From assembly GCF_900111775.1 (NCBI RefSeq), contig NZ_FOJJ01000001.1:1-64000 (forward strand): a DNA stretch of 64,000 nt, written 5' to 3'. Shown here one piece after another: positions 43,545-50,991 of the stretch (the stretch's first letter is position 1; every line of letters starts with the position of its first letter). The notes below the pieces were generated by a model, which was not told the origin of the DNA, made no database searches, and saw only the letters and a program-made list of their open reading frames with translations. Source of the DNA: Desulfuromonas acetexigens (lineage in GTDB: Bacteria; Desulfobacterota; Desulfuromonadia; Desulfuromonadales; Trichloromonadaceae). Made by a program: the position numbers and the translations under genes.

Positions 43545-44852
43545 GTCGTGAGCAAATAAACTGTCCGGACTTGTAGCACAAGGTATGTCCAGTTCATGGT
43601 TGTCCAAGGAGGATACCCATGAACCGGACGCAATTGCTACAGGAGACCCGGAAAATGCACTTCGAAGAAATATTGAGCCTTCGGACTAAACACCGACTGA
43701 CCCAAGAGGAGGCGGCCCGCATGTTGGGCGTCAGTGACCGCACTTTTCGCCGCTATGTCGACCGCTACAACGAAGGCGGCTTGGACGGCTTGCTCGACAA
43801 GCGTCTGACACAGGAGTCGGCCCGCAAGGCCCCGGCGGATGAGGCGATGGCGCTGGTTGACCGCTATCGGTCTCAGCATAAGGGCTGGAACGTCATGCAT
43901 TTCCATGCCTGGTATCAACGGGATGGCGGCACCCGCAGTTACTCTTGGGTCAAAAATCAACTTCAGGCCGCCCAGGTGGTTCCCAAAGGGAAAAAACGCG
44001 GCGCACACCGCAAGAAGCGAGAACGTTCGCCCCTGCCGGGGATGATGATCCATCAGGACGGCAGCACTCACGAATGGGTTCCCGGCAAGAAGTGGGACTT
44101 GATCGTCACCATGGACGATGCTACCAACGAGCACTACAGCATGTTCTTTACCGACGAAGAGGGAACTGCCAGCAGCTTTGCCGGGGTCAAGGACGTCCTC
44201 CTCGCGCGCGGCCTGTTCTGCTCCTTTTATAGCGATCGAGGCAGTCACTATTGGCATACACCCGAGGCCGGTGGCAAGGTCGACAAGAAAAACCTGACTC
44301 AATTCGGCCGCGCCATGCATCAATTGGGCATCGAGATGATTCCCGCCTACTCCCCCGAGGCCAGGGGGCGTAGTGAACGAGCGTTTTCCACCCACCAGGA
44401 TAGGTTGGTGAAGGAGTTGGCTTTCTTTGGCATCACCGAGATGGCGGCGGCCAATCACTACCTGCGGGAACGCTATCTTCCTGCGTTCAATGCCGAGTTC
44501 ATGGAACCCGCCCCCGAGCAGGGTTCAGGGTTTGTCCCGCTGCTCAACGCCCAGATCAATGACATCCTCTGTGAGCAGCACGAAAGAACCGTTGGCCGAA
44601 ACAACTGCGTGACGTTCGAACGCATCACCCTTCAGATCCCACAGAATTCGCACCGCTGTAACTACATCAAGGTCAAAGTCCGTATCCACCGCTACCCGGA
44701 CAGATCCCTGGCGATCTTTCATGGCCCGAGGAAGTTGGCCGATTACCACCCGGACGGAAAAATCAAGGAGGGCCAAGATAAAGCGGCCGCATGAGGCCAA
44801 AACCGGACAATTCATTTGCTACAAATCCGGACAATTCTATTTGTTGACAACA
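43544..44852 (+). mobile_element. IS1202-group (ISNCY) insertion sequence
   Basis: About 1.31 kb. The left end starts TGTCGTGAGCAAATAAACTG, the right end reads TGTTGTCAACAAATAGAATT on the complement, and both continue GTCCGGA-TTGTAGC, giving an imperfect ~35-base inverted repeat. A perfect 17-19-base target duplication flanks it. The long duplication fits the IS1202 group. One intact transposase gene. The right end carries an outward TTGACA (44844-44849). Confidence 0.85.
43619..44794 (+). CDS. ISNCY/IS1202-group transposase
   Basis: 391 residues. N-terminal helix-turn-helix (LTQEEAARMLGVSDRTFRRY), then an RNase H-fold DDE integrase core: VTMDDATNEHYSMFF (first Asp), FYSDRGSHYWHT (second Asp) and SPEARGRSERAFSTHQDRL (Glu), and a C-terminal beta region. 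The gene appears intact. AAGGAGG precedes ATG 43619. It encodes the only function of the element. Confidence 0.9.
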   Translation: MNRTQLLQETRKMHFEEILSLRTKHRLTQEEAARMLGVSDRTFRRYVDRYNEGGLDGLLDKRLTQESARKAPADEAMALVDRYRSQHKGWNVMHFHAWYQRDGGTRSYSWVKNQLQAAQVVPKGKKRGAHRKKRERSPLPGMMIHQDGSTHEWVPGKKWDLIVTMDDATNEHYSMFFTDEEGTASSFAGVKDVLLARGLFCSFYSDRGSHYWHTPEAGGKVDKKNLTQFGRAMHQLGIEMIPAYSPEARGRSERAFSTHQDRLVKELAFFGITEMAAANHYLRERYLPAFNAEFMEPAPEQGSGFVPLLNAQINDILCEQHERTVGRNNCVTFERITLQIPQNSHRCNYIKVKVRIHRYPDRSLAIFHGPRKLADYHPDGKIKEGQDKAAA

Positions 44853-44870
44853 GGCCGGAAACCGTCCTCT
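44852..44870. repeat. Target-site duplication, right copy
   Basis: AGGCCGGAAACCGTCCTCT, identical to 43526-43544, proving insertion of the IS between the ZIP gene and the sigma-54 activator gene. Confidence 0.85.
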
Positions 44871-44902
44871 CTAGTCGATCGTCATCCCCCCAGGCACTTT
44901 TC

Positions 44903-46258
44903 ATGAATCCCACCAACGAGCTATTCCAGGCCATCGTCAACGAAATGACCGAAGGGGTGATCTTCCTCGATGCCGAGGATCGCATCGCCTACCTCAATCC
45001 CGCCGCCGAACGGATTCGCCGGGTCTCCGCCGCGAAATTCATCGGCCGACCCATCCATGATCTGCATCCGGCCCGGACCTATGCGGCCGTCGACGAACTG
45101 CTGAACAGACTCAAGGAGGGACGGGCGGCGAGCCGGCACCGGGTTATCCAGGCCCAGGGGCGCTATTTCGACAACACCTACACGGCGGTGCGTGGTGCCG
45201 CCGGGGACTACCGGGGAACCCTGCTGGTCAGTCGGGACATCACCGAAAAGAAGGATCTCTCCGAGGAAAACCTGCAGCTGAAAAAGATTCTCGCCCGGCC
45301 CTTTGAACGCAGCGCTTTGATCGCCGAGAGCCCGGCGATCAAAGCGGCCCTGGCCATGGTCGAGGCGGTCGCCCCCCTCGATTCGACCGTGCTCCTCACG
45401 GGCGAGAGCGGTACCGGCAAGGAGCTTTTCGTCGAGCGCATTCACAGCCTCAGCCCCCGCCGCAGTGGCCCACTGATCAACGTCAACTGCGCGGCACTCC
45501 CCGAACATCTGGTCGAATCGGAACTTTTCGGCCACGTCAAGGGGGCTTTTACCGGCGCCGTCGGCGCCCATCCCGGCCGCTTCCTCCAGGCCCAGGGCGG
45601 CACCCTCTTTCTCGACGAGGTCGGCGATCTGCCCTTGGCCGCCCAGGCCAAGCTGCTGCGGGTGCTGCAGGAACGTTCGGTGCAGGCTGTCGGCGGTAAA
45701 GGGGAAACCCCCGTCGACACGCGCATTGTCGCCGCCACCAACCGTGACCTGGAAGAGGATGTGCGCCGTGGGCGGTTCCGTGCCGACCTCTATTTTCGCC
45801 TCAATGTCATTCCTATCCACATTCCTCCTCTGCGCCGACGGCCCGAGGATATCCTCCCCCTGGCCGAGCACTTTCTCATCCATTTCGCCCGTCGTATGAG
45901 CAAGCCGACCCCGCGTCTTTCTGCCGAGGCGCGTTCCCATTTGCTCGCTTACGATTTTCCCGGCAATGTCCGTCAACTCAAGCATGCCATGGAACGGGCG
46001 GTCGCCTTGGGGGACGGAGACGTCATCGAGATCGCTGATCTTCCCCGCGAATTCGGCGGGACGGTGCCTGAACCGGTCGGCGAGGTCGAGGTGGGGGATC
46101 TCAAGAGCGCGCTGCTCGCCTGTGAAGAACGCTGTCTGATCGCGGCCCTGCGTCGCCACGGGGGGCGTCGTACTGAAACCGCTCGCGCCCTGGGGATTTC
46201 CCGTAAGGCCCTGTGGGAGAAGTTGCAGCGTTTCGGACTCTCGGAGAAGTTACCCTAA
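44903..46258 (+). CDS. Sigma-54-dependent activator with PAS sensor
   Basis: 451 residues from ATG 44903 (the frame is open into the IS end, so an IS-derived start at 44816 would be an artefact). PAS domain (about 8-120: GVIFLDAEDRIAYLNPAAER), AAA+ domain with Walker A GESGTGKE (167-174) and sigma-54 contact loop GAFTGA (214-219), and a Fis-type helix-turn-helix end (RTETARALGISRKALWEKL). It drives open-complex formation by sigma-54 polymerase. It sits directly before nrfHA, which it probably controls. Its upstream region was replaced by the IS. Confidence 0.88.
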   Translation: MNPTNELFQAIVNEMTEGVIFLDAEDRIAYLNPAAERIRRVSAAKFIGRPIHDLHPARTYAAVDELLNRLKEGRAASRHRVIQAQGRYFDNTYTAVRGAAGDYRGTLLVSRDITEKKDLSEENLQLKKILARPFERSALIAESPAIKAALAMVEAVAPLDSTVLLTGESGTGKELFVERIHSLSPRRSGPLINVNCAALPEHLVESELFGHVKGAFTGAVGAHPGRFLQAQGGTLFLDEVGDLPLAAQAKLLRVLQERSVQAVGGKGETPVDTRIVAATNRDLEEDVRRGRFRADLYFRLNVIPIHIPPLRRRPEDILPLAEHFLIHFARRMSKPTPRLSAEARSHLLAYDFPGNVRQLKHAMERAVALGDGDVIEIADLPREFGGTVPEPVGEVEVGDLKSALLACEERCLIAALRRHGGRRTETARALGISRKALWEKLQRFGLSEKLP

Positions 46259-46296
46259 GGTAACATTCCGGGGTGGGAGTGTTACTCTATCGTTAC
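46249..46296. promoter_or_regulatory. GTTAC repeats, candidate enhancer for nrfHA
   Basis: GTTACCCTAAGGTAAC (46249-46264) is a dyad over the activator's stop codon, followed by two direct GTTAC motifs (46281-46285, 46292-46296) 11 bases apart. They lie about 105-155 bases upstream of the candidate sigma-54 promoter, a usual enhancer distance. Function inferred. Confidence 0.4.
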
Positions 46297-46326
46297 ATCC
46301 TGGCCGTCATCGCGCTCCATAAATCG

Positions 46327-46366
46327 AACCCGGGAGATTTCTTTCGAAGAAATCCCGGGTTTTTTC
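46327..46366 (+). terminator. Terminator after the activator gene
   Basis: AACCCGGGAGATTTCTT pairs with AAGAAATCCCGGGTT (a two-base bulge) and is followed by TTTT. It isolates the activator gene from nrfH. Confidence 0.85.
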
Positions 46367-46401
46367 ATGGGTTACAAAAAAGTTTGGGGCCGGGTGCGTA
46401 A

Positions 46402-46417
46402 TGGCACAGTTCTGGTA
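46402..46417 (+). promoter_or_regulatory. Candidate sigma-54 promoter of nrfHA
   Basis: TGGCACAGTTCTGGTA: the -24 element is perfect, the spacing right, and the -12 element reads TGGTA instead of TTGCW. It lies 85 bases before nrfH and after the terminator. Confidence 0.45.
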
Positions 46418-46501
46418 AAGTTAAAGGCACATTCATTACGAAGCTCGTATTCGCACGGCCGCTTATTGGTTACGTCATTTTTTTCGAGGGGAGGTGAAAG
46501 A

Positions 46502-46960
46502 ATGGGAAAGTTCAATAAATACTTCTGGCTGGGGTTGGTCGGCATCGTCGTTCTGCTCGCGGTGTCGGCTTATGTCATGTTCGGGCCACCGAAAATGCTG
46601 GCCCGTAGCAGCGAACCCGATTTCTGCTCCGGTTGCCACGTCATGGAGGCGCAGTTCGATGCCTGGATTCATGTGGGCGCCCATCGCAGCATCAAATGTG
46701 TCGATTGCCATCTGCCGAACCAGAATGCCACCGTGCACTACATCTGGAAATCGATCGACGGCCTCAAGGATGCGGTCCTCTTCTATTCGGGGCAGGTTTC
46801 CGACGATATCGAGCTGACCAATCATGGCCGCAAGGTTTTGCAGGCCAACTGTATCCGCTGCCACGAAACGACCGTGTCGATGATCGACGACACCCGGGAT
46901 TGCTGGAAATGCCACCGGGGCGTACAGCATCAGAACAGCGGCACGATTCAGACCCTCTAA
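46502..46960 (+). CDS. nrfH: Cytochrome c nitrite reductase small subunit (tetraheme)
   Basis: 152 residues from ATG 46502 after GGAGGTGA. One N-terminal membrane helix (about 8-27), then four c-heme motifs: C42-SG-C45H, C66-VD-C69H, C117-IR-C120H and C134-WK-C137H. Met48 two residues after the first heme His is the unusual Met ligand of NrfH heme 1. NrfH takes electrons from menaquinol and passes them to NrfA on the periplasmic side. The pair with nrfA 49 bases downstream is diagnostic. Confidence 0.94.
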   Translation: MGKFNKYFWLGLVGIVVLLAVSAYVMFGPPKMLARSSEPDFCSGCHVMEAQFDAWIHVGAHRSIKCVDCHLPNQNATVHYIWKSIDGLKDAVLFYSGQVSDDIELTNHGRKVLQANCIRCHETTVSMIDDTRDCWKCHRGVQHQNSGTIQTL

Positions 46961-47009
46961 CGCCAAGCCCGGCCCGTTCACTTAGCAGAAAAAAAGGAGG
47001 CGAAAACTT

Positions 47010-48536
47010 ATGTCCAGGAAATCCCCTATTTCAATTTTGTTGATGCTGGCGCTGGCGGCGCTGCTGATGGCCGGTTGCCAGCCGGAGAAGACCGAAGCGG
47101 TGCGTCCGGTGAAGATTGCCGACGGTGAAATCGATCCGGCCGAGTGGGGCAAGGCCTATCCGGTCCATTATGACCTGTGGAAAATGACCGAAGAGCCTCT
47201 GCCGGCGGGGAAGAGCCGCTATCGTAAAGGTTGGGACGCCGATGGCATCAACTACGACAAACTTTCCCAGTACCCTTTCCTGGCCCTGCTTTTTAACGGC
47301 TGGGGCTTCGGTGTCGCTTATTACGAGCCGCGTGGCCACGCCTACATGGTGCGCGACCAGCTCGAAATCGACTCCTCCCGCCTCGGTTCCGGCGGCGTCT
47401 GTCTGACCTGTAAAACCCCTTATGCCGCCAAGCTCGAAAAGGAGATGGGGGTCGATTATTACATGAAACCCTTCAATGAGGTGCTTGGTCAGATTCCTGA
47501 GAAACACCGCGAACTCGGCGTGGCCTGCGTCGACTGTCACGACAGCCAGTCGATGGCACTCAAGCTTTCCCGCGAATTCACCCTGGGCAAGGCCCTGGAT
47601 GTCATCGGGGTGGACCGGAGCAAGTTGACCACCCAGGAAATGCGCACCCTGGTCTGCGCCCAGTGCCATGTGACCTATGCCATCCCCAAAAACGAGGACA
47701 AGAAATCGGTCGGCATTTATTTCCCCTGGCAGGGAAGCAAGATGGGTAACATCACTATCGAGAATATCATCGCCCAGTTCCGCAATGACCCCACCGTCAG
47801 GGAATGGAAACAATCCGTCACCGGCTTCCGGCTCCCCTTCATTCGTCATCCTGAATTCGAGCTCTACTCCAACAGCAGTGTCCACTGGATGGCCGGCGCT
47901 TCTTGCACCGACTGCCATATGCCTTACACCAAGGTCGGTTCGGTGAAGGTCTCCGATCACCGCGTCGCCAGCCCCTTGAAGTCCGATCTCAAGGCTTGTC
48001 AGCAGTGCCACGCCGAAGGGCCCGAGTGGCTGCGCCAGCGGGTCTATGACATCCAGGATCGCACCGTGTCGATGAAGATCCGCGCCGGTTACGCCAACGC
48101 CACCGTCGCCAAACTCTTCGAGATCACCCATAAGGCCCAGGAAGGCGGGGCGGTCATCGATCAGGCCCTTTACGATCAGGCCAAGGAATTCTATTTCGAT
48201 TCTTTCTTCCGCCTGATCTTCATCGGCGCCGAGAACTCCATGGGCTTCCACAACCCGCCGGAAGCGGCCCGGGTCCTCTCCGACTCCACCGCTTTCGCCA
48301 CCAAGGCCGAAGGCCTGCTGCGCCAGGCGTTGACCAAGGCCAATGTGGAACTGCCCGTCGAGATCGATCTCGAACTGGAAAAATATCTCAACGACCGCGG
48401 CGAGACCAAGGTTCAGTTCATGCCTGAACAAGTCGTTGCCGATCCCTTCGGTAATCAGGTCCGTTTCAATAGCAAATCCATGCCGGCCGGGGTACAGACT
48501 GAAAGCCCCGCTTCGCGGACGCAACCGGCCGAATAA
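47010..48536 (+). CDS. nrfA: Ammonia-forming cytochrome c nitrite reductase, catalytic subunit
   Basis: 508 residues with a lipoprotein-like signal (LLMAGC, Cys23). Five hemes: the active-site motif C131-LT-C134-K135, then C173VDCH, C216AQCH, C299TDCH and C330QQCH. It reduces nitrite to ammonium with six electrons in the periplasm. At the usual calcium site the Glu-Tyr after the third heme is VTY (221-223), and the KxQH motif reads F277-I-R279-H280. Arg here is the feature known from calcium-free NrfA (for example Geobacter lovleyi). AAAGGAGG precedes ATG 47010. Confidence 0.95.
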   Translation: MSRKSPISILLMLALAALLMAGCQPEKTEAVRPVKIADGEIDPAEWGKAYPVHYDLWKMTEEPLPAGKSRYRKGWDADGINYDKLSQYPFLALLFNGWGFGVAYYEPRGHAYMVRDQLEIDSSRLGSGGVCLTCKTPYAAKLEKEMGVDYYMKPFNEVLGQIPEKHRELGVACVDCHDSQSMALKLSREFTLGKALDVIGVDRSKLTTQEMRTLVCAQCHVTYAIPKNEDKKSVGIYFPWQGSKMGNITIENIIAQFRNDPTVREWKQSVTGFRLPFIRHPEFELYSNSSVHWMAGASCTDCHMPYTKVGSVKVSDHRVASPLKSDLKACQQCHAEGPEWLRQRVYDIQDRTVSMKIRAGYANATVAKLFEITHKAQEGGAVIDQALYDQAKEFYFDSFFRLIFIGAENSMGFHNPPEAARVLSDSTAFATKAEGLLRQALTKANVELPVEIDLELEKYLNDRGETKVQFMPEQVVADPFGNQVRFNSKSMPAGVQTESPASRTQPAE

Positions 48537-48545
48537 GCAAGATCG

Positions 48546-48610
48546 GCTTCCCCGGTAACGGGGAAGGACGGCGCGGGCGGGAAGGACAACCCTTTCCGCC
48601 CGCGTCTCTT
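48546..48610 (+). terminator. Tandem hairpins after nrfA
   Basis: CTTCCCC...GGGGAAG (48548-48566) and CGCGGGCGGGAAGG pairing with CCTTTCCGCCCGCG (48572-48604), followed by TCTCTTT. Probable terminator of nrfHA, partly permissive for the next gene. Confidence 0.65.
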
Positions 48611-48626
48611 TGATGAGGGGGATATC

Positions 48627-50693
48627 ATGGCTCGGTTGTTCGCGAGGGCGGAGGACACCTGCCTGTTGAAGATCGGCGCCGTACTTCTGGCTCTGATCTG
48701 GACCCTTTTGGCGGTCGCCGGTCTCTACTGGAATTATCGCAAGGAAGAGCGGGCAACAGTAGAGATGGCCAAGGTCCAGGCCCGCGCCCTGGCCGAGAAG
48801 ATGGTCGTCTACCGCCACTGGAACGCCCGTCACGGCGGCGTTTACGTCGAAGCCGATGCCCAGACCCCGCCCAACCCCTATCTTGCCGATCTCCCCGAAC
48901 GGGATGTGGTCACCCCCTCCGGGCGGTTGTTGACTATGGTCAACCCCGCTTACATGCTGCGCGAGGTCTTTCAACTCGAAGCCAGCCTGCTCGGCCTTTC
49001 CGGCCGCATCACCAGTACCCGCCCGATCAACCCCGCCAACACCGCCGATACCTGGGAACAGGCCGCCCTGCTGCGCCTGGCCGACGGCGACACGGAAGTT
49101 GCCGCGGTCCTGGACGGGGAGGCCGGCGACTTTCTCCGCTACATGCTCCCCTTGCGGACCGAGGCCGAATGCCTCCCCTGTCACGCCCACCAGGGCTACG
49201 AGATTGGCAACCTGCGCGGCGGGCTGAGTGTTTCGGTGGCGATCGATCCCCTGCGGGAGGTGCGTCGCCCTCAGCTCTGGCTGGCCCTTTTCGGGATCGG
49301 TTTCTTCTGGCTGCTGGGGCTGGGGATCATTCTCATCGGCGGTCGCCGCCTCGATCTCCAGGCGCGGCACCGCAACCGCGCCGAGGCCCGGGTCCGTTTC
49401 CTCGACCATCACGACCACCTGACGCTGCTCCCCAACAAGTCCGCCTTTCTCGCCGAACTGGAGCAGGAGATCGTCCGTTCGCGCCGGGTTGAATCGGGCT
49501 TCGCCCTGCTGCTGATCGACATCGACGGCTTCAAGAAGATCAACCAGGCCCTGGGGCATGGCCGTGGCGATACCTTGCTGCGGCAGCTCGGGGAAGAGTT
49601 GCGCCTGAAAGTCGGCGAGCGCGGCCTGGTCGGGCATTTCGGCGCCGGCGCTTTTCCGGTCCTCCTGCCGCGAACGGCTTCCCTGAGCGAAACCGGGCAT
49701 CTGGCCCGGGAGCTGATCGAGTCTTTTCATGCTCCCTTTATGGTCGATGGCCAGGAAATATTCATCAGTTGCGGCTGCGGCATCACTTTTTACCCCAGCG
49801 ATGGTGAAGAGGGGGCCGATCTGCTGCAAAATGCCGCCAGCGCTCTACAGGCGGCGAAAAGCCGGGGGCGGGGGCAAATCGGCTATTACGCCCCGGAAAT
49901 GAACGACCGCGCCCTGGAACGGATGCGCCTGGAAAACGAACTGCGTCGGGCGCTCGACGGGGATGAACTGCTTCTTTATTACCAGCCCCAGGTCGATGCC
50001 GAAAGCGGGCAGGTGATTGCCGCCGAGGCCTTGATCCGCTGGCGCCATCCTCGATTTGGGCTCATCTCCCCCGATCGGTTCGTCCCGGTCGCCGAGGAAA
50101 GTGGCCTCTCCCTGGCTCTCGGCGACTGGGTGGTGGCTGCCGCCTGCCGGCAGTTGCGGGAATGGCGGCGGCAGGGGAGGTCGCCTGTGCCGGTGGCGGT
50201 CAATCTCTCCGTCAGCCAGTTTCATCGCCCCGGCCTCGACGAATTCATGCGGCGCCAGGTGGAAGAAGCGGGGATCGCCCCCGCCGATCTTATCCTGGAA
50301 GTCACCGAAGGCGCGTTGATGAGTCACACCCATCAGGTTCTCTCGGCTATGGCGAACCTTCAGGAACTAGGTTTCCGTATCGCCATCGACGACTTCGGCA
50401 CCGGCTATTCCTCCCTCAGTTACCTGAAACACTTTCCCATCGATGCCTTGAAGATCGATCAGTCCTTCATCCGCGATCTGCCCGAGGATGGCGACAGCCG
50501 GGGGATCGTCTCGGCGATTATCGCCCTCGGGGCCAATCTCGGCCTGAAGGTGGTGGCCGAGGGGGTCGAGAAACGCGAACAGTTCGATTATCTTCTCTCC
50601 CGGCGCTGCACGATCATCCAGGGCTATTTCTACAGCCCGCCCCTCGAAGCCAAAGAGTTCGTCCAGTGGCTCGATGCCCGGGAGGGCCGCTGA
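48627..50693 (+). CDS. c-heme sensor with degenerate GGDEF and intact EAL
   Basis: 688 residues. TM1 (about 15-36), a periplasmic Tll0287-like/DUF3365 domain with a single c-heme motif C182-LP-C185-H186, TM2 (about 217-238), GGDEF domain with signature decayed to GAGAF (339-343), and EAL domain with EALIRW (467), the catalytic Asp pair D588-D589 in DDFGTG and Lys609. It should hydrolyse cyclic-di-GMP, not make it, in response to a periplasmic heme signal such as redox state, NO or nitrite. It lies directly after nrfHA. Confidence 0.9.
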   Translation: MARLFARAEDTCLLKIGAVLLALIWTLLAVAGLYWNYRKEERATVEMAKVQARALAEKMVVYRHWNARHGGVYVEADAQTPPNPYLADLPERDVVTPSGRLLTMVNPAYMLREVFQLEASLLGLSGRITSTRPINPANTADTWEQAALLRLADGDTEVAAVLDGEAGDFLRYMLPLRTEAECLPCHAHQGYEIGNLRGGLSVSVAIDPLREVRRPQLWLALFGIGFFWLLGLGIILIGGRRLDLQARHRNRAEARVRFLDHHDHLTLLPNKSAFLAELEQEIVRSRRVESGFALLLIDIDGFKKINQALGHGRGDTLLRQLGEELRLKVGERGLVGHFGAGAFPVLLPRTASLSETGHLARELIESFHAPFMVDGQEIFISCGCGITFYPSDGEEGADLLQNAASALQAAKSRGRGQIGYYAPEMNDRALERMRLENELRRALDGDELLLYYQPQVDAESGQVIAAEALIRWRHPRFGLISPDRFVPVAEESGLSLALGDWVVAAACRQLREWRRQGRSPVPVAVNLSVSQFHRPGLDEFMRRQVEEAGIAPADLILEVTEGALMSHTHQVLSAMANLQELGFRIAIDDFGTGYSSLSYLKHFPIDALKIDQSFIRDLPEDGDSRGIVSAIIALGANLGLKVVAEGVEKREQFDYLLSRRCTIIQGYFYSPPLEAKEFVQWLDAREGR

Positions 50694-50991
50694 CCATTTT
50701 TGTCCCGTCCACAGAGGGTGTGGACGGCCATGTGGAAAAGTCCGGATCTTTTTTCTAACCTCCCGTGCCTCGGGATGAATTGGCCTTTTGCCTAAAAAAT
50801 ATGCAGCATCATTTTCCTCGTCCTCTCTCTAATCCTCGCTGCGTCTCTGCTCCCCCCTTTTTCATTGACTATTGCACCAGCCCTGTGATATTCAAAAAAC
50901 CATTTTAAAAACAGTAAGATAACGTCTTCAAACCAAAGTTTCGCGAGACTGAACATGGGTTTGGTCCCACGCCTTGAAGGAGTTTTAAGCC
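50694..50991 (+). promoter_or_regulatory. Intergenic leader of the acyl-CoA ligase gene
   Basis: 298 bases without an ORF. A weak -35/-10 pair, TTGACT (50865-50870) and TGATAT (50886-50891), has a short 15-base spacer. The rest is T/C-rich on the plus strand and shows no RNA gene or hairpin of note. A GAAGGAG ribosome-binding site precedes ATG 50992. Confidence 0.3.

Noticed and set aside
44816-44902. IS-derived N-terminal extension of the sigma-54 activator
   Set aside because: The frame is open into the IS right end, but the PAS domain begins right after ATG 44903, and the extension is partly IS and target-duplication sequence.
47031-49829. 932-residue minus-strand ORF
   Set aside because: Opposite nrfA and the EAL protein; no domain, no ribosome-binding site. 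Antisense shadow.
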